DNA of 64,000 bases from Tretioscincus oriximinensis (taxonomy: Eukaryota > Chordata > Lepidosauria > Squamata > Gymnophthalmidae), in the NCBI GenBank assembly GCA_022410635.1, contig JAJVDF010000220.1:1167564-1231563 (forward strand), given 5' to 3'. Position numbers and translations under genes: made by a program. The notes under the pieces are model-generated. The model worked only from the letters and a program-made list of their open reading frames with translations, had not been told where the DNA came from and did not search any database. Below are positions 41,946 through 53,010 of this stretch, one piece after another. The stretch's first letter is position 1; each line of letters begins with the position of its first letter.

Positions 41946-41949
41946 TAGA

Positions 41950-42235
41950 AGTGATGCAGATGTTTAGTGGTTAATCCCCAGACATCTCCTCTCAAACAGA
42001 CCTGCTCACACACTAAGATATTTGGAAGGCTCTCTTGCTAGTCCCAACACCTCCAGCAGTCAAAGGGGTGCAGACATATGAAATGTTCTCCTCTGTCTGA
42101 GATATGTCTGAGATACTACACTGTTTAGATGCCAGGTGAAGCTGCACCAGTTCACTGTAGCTCCTCTATCTGCTTTAGTTGCTTTTACAATTATTTTGTT
42201 GGGGTTTAAATATAAATACATAAATAATACTGACA
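41950..42235 (+). repeat. Old L2 fragment
   Basis: Sense order of the segment seen reversed at 38760-38945 (CACACACTAAGATATTTGG, GTCCCAACACCTCCAGCAG, ATGAAATGTTCTCC), then GATGCCAGGTGAAGCTGC and TAAATATAAATACATAAATA. Confidence 0.5.
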
Positions 42236-42464
42236 CATTTCATAAAGTAATTAGAAAATACTGCATGCAACACTTAGGACACTCTAAATTATTATACAAA
42301 TCCAGTAAAATTTCACACGCACACCTAAGTATCTCCACTGTCTAGCCCCCTTACTTGATGGAAACTAGGTCAGCATTTGTCCTTGCCACACTGAGAATAA
42401 AAAATGCTCTGAAGGAGGTCAAAGGCATTTCCTGCATGTTCAAGGAAACCTTAATATGAGGCAC

Positions 42465-42668
42465 NATCGTGCAGAGGTTAAGAGCAACAGTCTTTCAACA
42501 GAGAGGCCTCATGTGTCTGCCATGAAGAAATGTGAGCTGGCAGAATGTGGTGGGGAAGATAGATATAAGCTTTTGGCCAAAAAATAGCTTGTAAGCCGCT
42601 TTGAGTCCCTTTGGGTGAGAAGAGCAGGGTATAAAAACCTAATTCTTCTCCTTCTTCGTCTTCTTAAG
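42465..42668 (+). repeat. Degenerate SINE with SINE-1 3' end
   Basis: The head GCAGAGGTTAAGAGCAACAG is unlike the SINE-1 head. The 3' part GGTGGGGAAGATAG, GTAAGCCGCTTTGAGTCC and AGAGCAGGGTATAAAAACC with a TTC/CTT tail is SINE-1-like. A mosaic or an older subfamily. Confidence 0.5.
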
Positions 42669-42739
42669 GCTTGTGTCAGGGCATAAAGCTAAACAGGGCA
42701 TATGTGGACAGTGGTATTCATTAGATAAATTCATGGAGG

Positions 42740-42965
42740 CTGATTATATCAATGGCTAGAATGGATGCCTAGATACTGTGTTTGGGTTGGAGAAATAGGC
42801 ACAATTTGTCTAAATGCCTTTTGCAGGGAGTGATGAGTGGGTGAAGGTTCACTTTCTTCTTGAGAATGCCCAGGTGCAATTGGTGGGCCAGTTCTGTGTA
42901 AAACAGAATGATGGATTGGGTGGTTATGACCTGCTTGAACATGGTTCCTCTTATGTTCTTATATA
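42740..42965 (+). repeat. Old CR1 3' end
   Basis: GGAGGCTGATTATATCAATG, GGTTGGAGAAATAGGC, CTTTTGCAGGGAGTGATG, CCCAGGTGCAATTGGTGGGCC and TCTTATGTTCTTATAT give the CR1-A 3' UTR order and tail in diverged form. Confidence 0.6.
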
Positions 42966-43072
42966 TCACTCAGATCTACTTATGGTAGCTCCAGCCCAAA
43001 AAAAAGAAAAAAATGCACTGGTCTTCCATCCTTTACTGGCTTTACCTACACAACTCAAGGCTGTAAGATGAT

Positions 43073-43410
43073 TGTTGGGATAGTGGTTGTCTCGCCGCTA
43101 GTGGGCGGGCACACCTGGGCCAGCAGAGACAGTCACGTGTGTAAAAGGCTTTGCAACCACCAAGCTTTAGCGAGTGCTAAGATAATTGGGAAAATGTTCC
43201 TTCTCGTTATCAGTTTCCTCTCCCAGTGAACTCCCAAAAGGTTCTCCTGAAAACGGTGTTTAATTGGGGATGACTGCATGGATAAGAGTGCACATGCGTG
43301 TAACTGGGAAGATGATGATATAAGGAAACCTTGTATACAATGAACTCTCTCTCTTTTCTCTGCTCGTCACGATGTGTGTGTGATGTGTCTGTCTTTGGCA
43401 TCCTCAACTC
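43073..43410 (+). mobile_element. Candidate solo LTR
   Basis: Starts TGTTGGGATAGTGGTTG, ends near GGCATCCTCAACTCTTCA; TGTTGGGAT and ATCCTCAAC are near-inverted. Inside are CpG sites, an E box CACGTG (43134) and TATA-like GATATAAGG (about 43318). No target duplication or flanking retroviral genes were found, so the call is weak. Confidence 0.3.
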
Positions 43411-43429
43411 TTCAATGTAGATAATGAAG

Positions 43430-43665
43430 AAAAATCTGTTTTTTATACTCCGTCCTTTTCACCCAATGGGACTCAGAGTGGCTTACAGGGTTAATTGTTG
43501 CCTGAAGGCTTACATCTATTCTATCATTCCCACCAGGCTAATGGTGGTACATTTATCTAGTTGAAATGTAGATTGTAAATCTACTTTCTCTCAAATAGCT
43601 ACATCAGCTATTTGTAGAGAGTGCTCACCCCAATCCATGTCCAACACAGGACCTCAAAACCAGAT
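43430..43665 (-). repeat. Degenerate SINE-1
   Basis: Antisense: TATACTCCGTCCTTTTCACC, CAATGGGACTCAGAGTGGCT, TCCCACCAGGCTAATGGTGG, TCAAATAGCTACATCAGC and ACAGGACCTCAAAACC. The tRNA head is lost. Confidence 0.6.
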
Positions 43666-43934
43666 CGCAGCTTTTATTGTTCTTCAGTAGTGTCCAACCC
43701 TAGATAAATCCATGAACTACTGCACCAGGGCACTGCCTTCCAAAAGTCTGGCCAAACATATGTTTGTTGCTTCCTTGACAATCTCTATTCCTCTCATTCT
43801 CTNTCTCATCTCCTTCTCCTTTGTCCTTCTATCTTTCTCAGCATCGGGGCTTTTTCCAGGGAGTCTTGTCTTCTCATTTATTTGCACTAAACTTCAGATA
43901 ATGGTCTCTGGGAACAATCCCCATACACTGGCTG

Positions 43935-44235
43935 GGTGAATGTTTCCTACCTTTCACACTGTCCCAAGTAGAAGCATTCCTATTCCTAGCCCAGGAGCCA
44001 GAAATGCAAAGATTGAATTATCTAGCCTTTCTGTGTTCTATGTGCCTGGCTGTTCTCCCTCANTGTGATTGGGAAAGATTTTTCATGTTACATGTAGGAC
44101 TAAAACTAGCAGAATACATCTCTTGGATACAAATTTGCACATATTCTAAGCATTAGAATAATTATGGATTACTTCAAAACATTCCNGCAAGATAAATTTA
44201 AGGTAAATTAGAAATGGTTTTGTAGTCATTCTACT
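43935..44235 (-). repeat. M1 copy
   Basis: AATGTTTCCTACCTTTCACAC, GAAGCATTCCTATTCCTAGC, CCAGGAGCCAGAAATGC, CTAGCCTTTCTGTGTTCTAT, GTGATTGGGAAAGATTTTTC and TTAGAATAATTATGGATTAC. Confidence 0.65.
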
Positions 44236-44590
44236 AATCCTGCCAGGGAATATGAATGTGGTTCAAATAATTTGTACTTTTTTATTTATAAAAATATTTA
44301 TAAATTTTTTAAAATGGATGAAATATGGCCAACTTATTGCTCAATATTATCNACTCCAATTTTCTTCGTTTTTGTTTCATTCGAAAGAGCAGGAATTCTT
44401 GTATTATAAGATGTTGTATTTGTTTTGGAGACTTACTGAATAATATTCAGGTGGGATGAATCAGTCCACATGATGAGGAATGACTTTATAATGTAAAAGT
44501 AAAAATGTTTGAAATGTGCATTTTCCATTGCTATTCTGTCCTTCCATTGCTAGCAATCCTTCTGGCATCAGTCACTCCCGTATTTCCTAG
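44236..44590. other. Unassigned DNA
   Basis: AT-rich. Ends in the polypyrimidine/AG context of the next candidate exon. Confidence 0.4.
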
Positions 44591-44869
44591 ATGAATCAGT
44601 TCAGCTTCACTCTCCCCCTCGACAAAAATGGAAACCTACGAAAAAGGCAGCCACTTCATTTTACTCCTAAGCAACTCCTCTGTAATGTATCACAGATGAT
44701 GAAGCATTCAGAAGCTGTGCCAAAGTGCAACCCTGCTGAGAATGAGAATAAAAGAGAATGCTTACAGTTTCTTACTTCAAGATTATGTGACAAGGAAGTA
44801 CGGCTTTCCTTGAACCTCAATGCCCTTTGCATGGATTATATCTGTCACTCCTTTAAATTATTTCTGCAA
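44591..44869 (+). CDS. Candidate exon, unidentified gene
   Basis: A CACTCCCGTATTTCCTAG acceptor precedes 279 bases open in one frame (93 codons), ended by a CAA|GTAATC donor, so phase 0 at both ends. The reading is protein-like: MNQFSFTLPLDKNGNLRKR, FTPKQLLCNVSQMMKHSE, NPAENENKRECLQFLTSRL, VRLSLNLNALCMDYICHSF. The ATG directly follows the acceptor and need not be a start. It would join in frame to 54924-55168. A 93-codon frame can occur by chance in this window, so confidence is low. Confidence 0.3.
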
Positions 44870-45209
44870 GTAATCTTGCCACACCCAAGTAGCCACAATG
44901 TAATAACTGCTTAAATATGATCTGTCCCCTTTGTTTACTGTGGAAGGAATCCATGTTGCTAACACACATGTCTGTGTGATTCATATAACCGTTTTCTGTA
45001 CATGTGTCTTACCCTTGGTCTTACTTTGCTTTTTGAGGAAATACTGGAATACTTTTTTAAATCTATTCTAATGTGTAGGGACATCTACTGGTGTTACTTA
45101 AATTTAGGTTTTAAGTACCTACCAACCTTTTTGTTCAATATGGCCAAGTGCTTCTAGAGTCAAATAAATCGTTGAGAATAATTGTTGGTAATTATTCCCA
45201 TCCACTGGC
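44870..45209. other. Unassigned DNA
   Basis: No gene or repeat recognised. Confidence 0.4.
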
Positions 45210-45306
45210 TTAGAAGAAGAAGAAGAAGAAGAAGAAGAAGAAGAAGAAGAAGAAGAAGAAGAAGAAGAAGAAGAAGAAGAAGAAGAAGAAGAAGAAGAAG
45301 AAGAAG
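45210..45306. repeat. GAA microsatellite
   Basis: A pure (GAA)n of more than 30 units running into a gap. It is the expanded tail of the minus-strand SINE-1 that emerges on the other side. Confidence 0.9.
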
Positions 45307-45601
45307 NNNNNNNNNNNNNNNNNNNNNNNNNNNNNNNNNNNNNNNNNNNNNNNNNNNNNNNNNNNNNNNNNNNNNNNNNNNNNNNNNNNNNNNNNNNNNN
45401 NNNNNNNNNNNNNNNNNNNNNNNNNNNNNNNNNNNNNNNNNNNNNNNNNNNNNNNNNNNNNNNNNNNNNNNNNNNNNNNNNNNNNNNNNNNNNNNNNNNN
45501 NNNNNNNNNNNNNNNNNNNNNNNNNNNNNNNNNNNNNNNNNNNNNNNNNNNNNNNNNNNNNNNNNNNNNNNNNNNNNNNNNNNNNNNNNNNNNNNNNNNN
45601 N
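45307..45601. other. Assembly gap of 295 N
   Basis: The N-run starts inside the GAA tract and ends inside SINE-1. Its length is close to the missing tail plus the 3' part of the SINE. Confidence 0.95.
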
Positions 45602-45818
45602 ACATTCTATCTTCCCCACCAGGCTCTGGTGGTTCCCATGTATCTACTTGCAGTCAGTTGCAATTTCTTGCAGTTCCTGCTTTCGAATAGCTGGGTTGGC
45701 TAGAGCTACAGGCTAGTGGAAGGTGCTCAACCCTCCCCGCGTCCCACACANGGCTTCGAAACCCCATCGCCCAGATGAAAGACGGATTCCTTAGCAACTG
45801 AGCTGTCCGTGCCTGCAA
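45602..45818 (-). mobile_element. SINE-1, reverse, 3' part in the gap
   Basis: From CTTCCCCACCAGGCTCTGG through GCTTTCGAATAGCTGGG to the tRNA head ending GAGCTGTCCGTGCCTGC. One N at 45751. Confidence 0.85.
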
Positions 45819-45824
45819 AAGAGC

Positions 45825-46020
45825 AGGAAGTGTCAGTTATATTCTAGCTTTTCTGTATTCTACATGCCTTGCTGTCCCCATCATTGTTTGTGACTGGGCC
45901 AAAATATGTCACGTGATGTTTTTCCATCAAATTATGAGGTGGAGAAGGATACACCAGACATGTGACACACAGAGAAGAGCTACAAAACAGCCTTTACATT
46001 TNCTCCAGGCATATTTCCAG
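45825..46020. repeat. M1 fragment
   Basis: AGAGCAGGAAGTGTCAG, ATATTCTAGCTTTTCTGTAT, TCTACATGCCTTGCTGTCC, then GACACACAGAGAAGAGC. The central palindrome makes the orientation ambiguous. Confidence 0.5.
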
Positions 46021-46029
46021 GATGCAAAA

Positions 46030-46490
46030 ATGGTTAGACGATTGGAGAAGGGCAACTGTTCTCCCTATTTTCAATAGAAGACCCAGGAAGCTACAGCTCC
46101 AAGTGTCTGACTCCAATACTGGGCAAGATCTTTAAACAAATAATTAAATACTATGTGTAGCAGCACTTGCATAAGAATGCTTTAATTAAACAGAGCCAAC
46201 ATGGATCTGTATCATACAAATGCCTAACTAATCTGATTCCCTTTTATTACAGAGTCACTGAATAGGCTGATCAGGGAAATGCCATAAACATATATTGACT
46301 TCAGCAAAACATTTGACAAAGTATCTTATTCCTACTGAAAATATCAGATATGATTGACAATACAACTGTTGAGTGAATTCACAACTGGCTTAGTGATGTG
46401 ACTGGTCAGAGAGATAGCGGGAATATTCTTCCTAGCAGTGCAATTCTACCACAAGGCAACAATAGGAGTAAATGTGGATGGCAAGTCCCC
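46030..46490 (+). repeat. Old CR1 RT-domain fragment
   Basis: Sense codons for ANMDLYHTNA, TYIDFSKTFDKVS (RT motif A region of CR1) and a decayed NSSTTRQQ step are recognisable between stops. Much older than the CR1-A and CR1-B copies. Confidence 0.6.
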
Positions 46491-46574
46491 TCAGAGCAGG
46501 TTTTTCAGTTCTGTAAAAAGGTTGCCTCCAAGTGTGNGTTTTTTTACTTTTCTATGCAGGTTTTTTAGTTTTGT

Positions 46575-46990
46575 GTACACAACCTTAATGCATTTTTGCA
46601 ATTTAACTGAGGAATAGTCCAAGCGATAAGTAGGGAAAAGCATTTGCATCGCTTCATTATTCACCAAATACTCCAAAAGCATTCTTATCTTGCATGGAGT
46701 GTTTTAAAGAAGCCCACAATTGTTCCTAAACTGCAGAAACATTCCTGTAGAAAGTNTCTGACACATTCTAGGGGCTTCTGTGTTCTACATATCACATGTT
46801 ACGTTCCACCCAATTGTAGGGAAGGAGCAGCCAGACAATTAGAACACAGAAAAAACTAGAATATAGCCTTCACACTTCCTTCTCCTGTGCTAGGGATAAA
46901 AATGCTTATGTCTGTAGGAATGTAAAAGGCAGGAAAACAATCCTCCTAAACAGAGACCATTCTTTGAAGGTGAGTGTAATGAAATCACCT
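46575..46990 (+). repeat. M1 copy
   Basis: TTTAACTGAGGAATAGTCC, GCATCGCTTCATTATTCACC, ACATTCCTGTAGAAAGT, TGTGTTCTACATATCACATG, TCCACCCAATTGTAGGG, ACACAGAAAAAACTAGAATA, TCTCCTGTGCTAGGG and GGCAGGAAAACAATCC. Confidence 0.7.
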
Positions 46991-47029
46991 AATTGGANCA
47001 AGGCTCCTTTATGTTTTCCAAGCTAACAG

Positions 47030-47480
47030 CTCTTAGGGGCGGGGCTTGGGANATAAAAGGGGGAGGTGTCAGGGAGAGAATGAGATTGTATGTGGATTGT
47101 CTGAGATAAATGGTTGTTGCAGGCTGAATTGTTTTAGAGATGGTTTGAGCGTGTGGCCAAACAACTGAATTAAAAGTAGNTCTCTACTGGAGTGTGAAAN
47201 TAAAAGAAATACCAAAGAGAGATAAGTCCCAGCTGGGGCAGTGGGGATAGAAAAGGAGAAGCTGAGAGACCTTGAATGTGGGCAAGCAAAAGGGGAGCTT
47301 AGCCAGAGACATTAGAGGCTCAGGGCCTTTTCCCTACCCAGTGTGGCTAAACTTACCTTTGGTTTCTTTATGTTTGAGTTGCCCATTACTTTGTTATAAT
47401 AAAGCTGTTTTTATGGTTTAAAACAGAGAAGACTTTATTATTTGGGCATACAAAGCAAAGGGGCTCATTCTGGTATGACT
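47030..47480 (+). mobile_element. Candidate solo LTR or promoter-bearing repeat
   Basis: GC box GGGGCGGGGCTTGG (47036) and TATA-like ATAAAAGGGGG (47052) lie about 340 bases before ATAATAAAGCTG (47396), a polyadenylation signal. Promoter followed by poly(A) site in about 400 bp is the layout of an LTR. The TG..CA ends and target duplication could not be fixed. Confidence 0.3.
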
Positions 47481-47659
47481 TTCACTCCTTAATATTAATT
47501 TCTTCCTGAGGGAAGTGGTGGCAGCCAACCTGAGGAATAAACCCTGTCTACAGAACTGTTCATTTTATTTATCCAATCTTTCCTATCCTATACAAGCAAA
47601 CTAATGAAATCAAAGTGCCTTGTTCATAAGAAAAGACCAACTACCAATATTAATAAGGG

Positions 47660-48136
47660 GGGCTGCAGGCCTTTTTTTGTAGCGGAACGCGCCGGAACGC
47701 AGTTCCGGCACCTTTTATTTAGGCGGGCGGGGCCGCCACCCCGCCCCCCGCCCGCCCCGCCCCCCGCCCGCCCCGGCCCCCGCCCGCTTAAATAAAAGGT
47801 GCCGGTACTGCAGAGTTTAGGCGGGCGGGGCAGCGGCGGCGGGCAAGCGGGCGGGCTAACACCGCCCCACCTAAATAAAAGGTGCCGGTACTGCGGAGTT
47901 TAGGCGGGGGGGCGGGGGGGCGGTAGCGGGGGGTACTGCGGAGTTTAGGTGGTACTGCAGAGTTTAGGTGGGCGGGGCGGGGGGGCACCCCCCGCTAGTG
48001 CCGCCCCCCCGCCCCGCCCCCCCGGTACTAACCTGGGGGGCGGGTTAGTACCGCCCCCCGCCCGCCCACGGTACTAACGCCGCCCCCCTTGCCGGCGTTA
48101 GTACCGTCACCTTTTTTTGTGGAAAAAAAGCACTGG
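47660..48136. repeat. GC-rich repeat array inside a palindromic element
   Basis: Outer ends: CTTTTTTTGTAGCGGAACGC with AGTTCCGGCACCTTTTATTT on the left and CACCTTTTTTTGTGGAAAAA on the right. Between them are repeats of GGTGCCGGTACTGC(A/G)GAG with TTTAGGCGGGCGGGG and their complements (47700-48110), almost entirely G+C. The AATAAAAGGTGCCGGTACTG unit recurs at 47791 and 47873. Likely a MITE whose interior expanded by replication slippage. Confidence 0.7.
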
Positions 48137-48989
48137 GGGACTGTGTTACTAAAACTATATTGAAGAAATAAACATACAACAGTACATACACAGTCTTAGC
48201 CCCCGCTCAGTTTCATTACAGTGAGTTTGAAAAAACCTCATGTGTCCTGAATTATGCCTTTCTCTAAAACTGGAAGAAACAGCCACAGAAAACAAAACTG
48301 ATTTCCTAGATCCTTATTATACATCTACAAATGAAATGGTAAAATATTTATTTTGTATATGGAATATTCCACATCTTGTCCTAATAATCCATGATTGCAG
48401 CACAAGAAAAGTCTTCTAGGTCAGGGTCCGGTTACTACCAATTGCAGAAATCAGTTTTAAAAGTTTATAAGGATTTTTTTTCTTTACATAGAATATGTAT
48501 TTATTTGATGCATAATGACTTTATTGTTAGGATTTTTTCTTACTGTAGAATTCTAACATCTCAGAATAAAATTTAGTAAAAAAAAATAGTAATGAAGACA
48601 TAGTTTTCTACAATAATTTTNCCCCCCAAATTTTTATGTATTTTTGTCGCTGTTATTAACATATTCACACCACAAGCTCGGAAGACACAAAGTCTAAATG
48701 AGANTCTCTCAACAGAAAAGCTTCTCTTCAAATCTCTTGTTCTATGCCCTAAAAAGGAAATCTCTGCAATATTTCTCAATTGTCTGGTAATTAAAATTCA
48801 CAGCATTGCCAACTCCAGTAATATTATTCAGTGCACTCAGCTTGGAACACAATCCTGTAATCCTACCCTCCTCCAATTAAAAGCCCCTACATATTCTGCA
48901 CACCCCCTAGCCTAAACACAGACTTTCTAGCAACTAAACAACTCATCTATGAAAAGAAAGACACTGGAGACTTGTCCATGCTTACGTTC
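48137..48989. other. Unassigned DNA
   Basis: AT-rich, no recognisable repeat or exon. Confidence 0.4.
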
Positions 48990-49385
48990 AGGGAATGATG
49001 ATTGTGAATCAACTCATCTGCTGGCTAGGAATAATATTTTTGCTGCTAACCCAGGAACAAAAAATGTGACGGCTATATTCTTTAGCATGTCTGTGTTCAT
49101 GGCTGGCTGCTGTGATTGGGTGAACACACATTACGTGATTATTTTGGGGGGAGAGGGGAGGGCAACTGTGGTGATAAGTGGGGTATACTAAGCATGCAGA
49201 ACACAGAAGGGCTAGAATCCAGTTTTCATTCTTCCTACGGAAACATTTCCAGACCATGTAAGGTGAATTTATGGTAAGTATGAGTTTAAGCATGAAATTT
49301 GGAAGACTGGGGAATAGTGAAGCAATTAGCAGTGTTAATTGCTTGGACAATTCCCAATCTAACTGCAAAAGTACCCTAGAAGATA
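48990..49385 (-). repeat. M1 copy
   Basis: GCTAACCCAGGAACAAAAAA, AGCATGTCTGTGTTCATGG, GTGATTGGGTGAACACAC, ACACAGAAGGGCTAGAATCC, TGGGGAATAGTGAAGC and the end ACTGCAAAAGTACCCTAG. Confidence 0.65.
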
Positions 49386-49597
49386 AAAGCTATTTCAGGT
49401 CAAGGTAGGGAACCTGATCATTTTTAACCTTGTTTCTAATCCATCAGCAATGAGGGGGAAATGTATTAGAGACCCATTGTCAGTCTAGACCATAAACATT
49501 CAATTTCAAAAGGTCAGCACCTACCTAAACCACAGCAACCGAGAGGAAGGCAGCAACCACACTTGTTCATCAGGGAAAGGTGTATCATCTCAGGCTN

Positions 49598-49626
49598 CAT
49601 TTATTTATTTATTTATTTATTTATTT
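49598..49626. repeat. (ATTT)n microsatellite
   Basis: About seven perfect units, possibly the tail of an erased L2. Confidence 0.8.
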
Positions 49627-49704
49627 ACCACTCTATAGCTGAAGGTCGCAAATCATATGCAAAGATGCATTCCCATCCAATCTGAAAAAAGCTTTCTATA
49701 GATA

Positions 49705-49860
49705 CATTCGGCATGTCCACGTTAGACCATTCCTTAGATCTTGGCTCAAATTGTTCCCTGTTCTGCCTGCTGTCCAAATGCCAATCCAAATACTATCATG
49801 GATTGTGATAATCCAGAATGACATGTGAACAGCAGATCTCTTAGAATGAGACCTAGTGCT
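49705..49860. repeat. M2 copy, old
   Basis: GGCATGTCCACGTTAGACC, CTTAGATCTTGGCTCAAATT, GCCTGCTGTCCAAATGCC and AGCAGATCTCTTAGAATGAG keep the M2 order with many changes. Confidence 0.35.
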
Positions 49861-52689
49861 GTTTGAGCTCTAGTTTGTCAGATTCTCTACTTATGAACCA
49901 CATAAGTTTATTCTCCTTTCATCGAAAAGCACTTTTTTCCACAGGCATCTTTCCCTGATTCAATTCCACGAGACCCAGAAATAACAAGCACTACGAATAA
50001 CAAATCATGCAGAGAGAAATCTCAACCATCTTTGAGGCTACTATTGGGTTTTAGGCCTGGAAGAATCAAGTGCCAGACCTATATAAAGAATTTTTTTAAG
50101 TAGCATCATGGTAAGCTAGTAGCACCTTAGACACTAAAAAAAACCATAGGCAGCATCAGCTTTTCTTCTCAGGAGTATGGGAAGGGCTCACAATACCTAG
50201 GTTGCTCTCCCAAATTCTGCATCCTGGGCACTAGCCTTGCCTGCGCTAGAAAGATGAATGGTATATATACTGTAGATACAGGACTACTAGTCCCTGGGCA
50301 ACTGCCCTTCACAAGCTCCTGCGAGTAATCCTAGTGTGACAATTAGAGGAAACTCTGAAATGACACCTCCTAGAATGACACCTCCTAGAAAATTCCTAAG
50401 TTCCTTAAGTGCCACAGGAGAAGAGGGTAGACCAGTTCCCTGTCCAGAGCAGAATTCAGAGATATTTACTGGAGGAAGAGAATGTCCACTGAGTTGGCTG
50501 TCAATGAACCTAACGTTAGGCAGAAATCAGTAGCCCTTATTCTTGGTATCCAGCAGCAGAATCCAGGATGGGCAACAAGTATAAAATAAATAAATTATTA
50601 AAATAAACTCAGTTCAATTTATTGTAGTAGTTGCAAACCAGAGCACAAAAGTTAAAACTCATTTATAAAACTCAGTTTACAGAAGGAAAAAGCTGAAATT
50701 TAATACAGAAAACAATATACCGTAGCTCAATTTGAGCTTAAAATTTAAACTCTCACATTAACAGCTGCATTGATACATTTTGCCACTTGACCTGCAATCT
50801 GGGGACTTATCTTCCAATAGCAGCATTACAAATACGACGTTGCCTTGTGGTAGAGAACGAGTGACAATCGGCAGGATAAAAGTAGAACATAGAGNCGTAT
50901 AGAACCTGCAACGTAACTGAGTATGCATAACTTGCTCTGAAAATATAAAGAAGAACCAAGTATCTTTCCCCTTTTTCTTCTTTAATTAAATAAGTAGTTT
51001 AATGANGTAATTTTAATTAAGTAGCTTAATATGACCATGTGATACCTTTTCAAAATATTAATGCTGTTCAGATAAAACACCTACACAAAAAGATTCTTCC
51101 TAACCCGTAAAGATATTGAGAAACTTTCTTCCAAAATCATATTTATTTATTTATTTCTTCCTTCCTTCCTTCTGTCTTTTCTTCTTCCCTTCCTCCCCCA
51201 CTATTAGACACACTGGAGGTTCTTGGTTTTGTGTATTTTTTTTTTAAAAAAACCAAACACAGTTGATGCTAATCTCATTTATTGTCTGACAATTGCCAAA
51301 CTAACATCAGCTGTTTTGCATCAGTTCTTTTGCATACAAAAAGCCAAGAAACCACAGGTGTATCTAATGGTTGCCTGATGATCTGGGAACCCTGCATACT
51401 GGATGACTTCATGCTTTCACTTCCTCGCTTTCATGACTTCATTAATTCACCTTCCCGTACTGAATCGTGCTTAGCTAGACACAGAAGCTAAAAGCATATA
51501 TTGTTTGATACTTGTGATTAAGGATATTTCTTTGCCTTTCCTAAAGCCACAGATTGCTCTATATAGTTTTTACATGCTCTCATCCCTTGGACGTTTCTTC
51601 CTTTATGAAGACTGCATGTTCAGATTGTTAGTTTTCCTTTCTTCTGGCATGTAATTTTAAAATACCCTCATAATAAATACATAATAAACTTCACTACACT
51701 GTGGGGCTCTCTTGACTGAAAGCTAAGATCCAACGCAAACCCAGCTACAGAACAGAGTCCAGATGTGCCACCACCGTAACCGATTCCTTCGTAATCCCTT
51801 TTAAGATTGGGGCAAGATTTTCCCATCATTGCCTACCATAAAGTTATTGTTTTCTATCACATGTCCTCACAGGCTCTAGTGTACTTTAACAACTATGCAT
51901 TACAAATAACACTTTCATGCAAGTGGAAGCTATAGTAGGTTCTGTCCAGGGGTGGCTCCTGCCATGTGCTCTGTGGAAAAACTGTCCATCTGCAGCAAAA
52001 AATTCCCCTCCCCAGAGTCTGCAAAACTGGGAACTTTTGTGGATGGTTCTTTTCGGAGGTGTGCGGCAGTAAAAGTCATATTAGCATCATAATCTCAGCA
52101 TGGATTCAATCAGATGAATATCATCAAACAGAGGTGACCACCCTGGGTTAGTAGAGTGGGCNATTCTGGATCCACTGATAAGGAATTATAGCAAGTAAGT
52201 GCAGAAAAGGCCCAGATTAACTAGACTGAGGCCCATTTCGATTTATTGTATGAATTGGAACATGCCAGAGAGGGGCAGAACCTTCATTATGTTGTAGGGT
52301 TCAGGAGAGTGTCCACCTTAGAGCCTCTTTTATTATAGGATAATTACCATTGTGGAAAGGGTGAATCTATACTTTTGCTCTCTGTAAACTAGGGTTATCA
52401 CATAAAAACCGGGGATAACTTTCAGGATTAATGAATATCAAAAAGAGAAATTTTTCCCAGGTGCAGCTTTTAACACCTGCAGCACCTGAAGGAGAAATCA
52501 TTAAAACTGCAAACTTTTATCATGCTTTTAATATGGTAACCCTACTATAAGATGCATTCCTAAAAATGTAGGGTTGATGCAGATCAATGGGAATCCCTGG
52601 GGAAAGCAATTGGAAGAGATGCTTTTCCAATGACTGGGCCAGAGGAGATTGGTGATTGCAAAATAACTGTTCCCAATTCCCATTTCATA
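49861..52689. other. Repeat-poor stretch, unassigned
   Basis: About 2.8 kb in which no repeat family was recognised, the longest such interval. It contains a 15-base tandem duplication (ATGACACCTCCTAGA at 50358-50387), a short AT-rich microsatellite at 51142-51180 and no convincing exon. Confidence 0.4.
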
Positions 52690-53010
52690 GAACAGACTCA
52701 TCGAATTGGATGGTACTTCCAGGGTCATGTGATCTAACTCCCAACTCAATGTTGGGTTCTCTAAACTATCCCAGACAGATGACTCTTTAGTCCAGAGATG
52801 TCAAACTGGTGGCCCTCCAGATGTTACTGAACCACAACTCCCAACATTCAATTTGGTTTAGCAAAGTGGGGCCAGTGCTGGCAGTGGAAGGGAATGTTGG
52901 GAATTGTGGTTTAGAAACATCTGGAGGGCCATCANTTTGACATTGCTGCTTTAGTCTATTGAAGATTTCCATCAAAGGAGAACTTACCCTTTCAACTATC
53001 TTCCANAATC
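52690..53010 (-). mobile_element. CR1-B 3' end, split by a hAT MITE
   Basis: TCATAGAACAGACTCATCG, GGTACTTCCAGGGTCATG, AACTATCCCAGACAGATGAC, then the MITE, then TATTGAAGATTTCCATCAAA and GGAGAACTTACC. Diverged antisense CR1-B. Confidence 0.65.
52793..52948. mobile_element. hAT MITE nested in CR1-B
   Basis: 156 bp. The arms CAGAGATGTCAAACTGGTGG, CCCTCCAGATGT, ACAACTCCCAACATT are mirrored on the right, so the element folds end to end. The perfect 8-bp duplication CTTTAGTC lies at 52785-52792 and 52949-52956. Confidence 0.9.

Noticed and set aside
45119..45703. Open frames of 130-170 residues
   Set aside because: Mostly the 295-N gap and the GAA tract; no real coding sequence.
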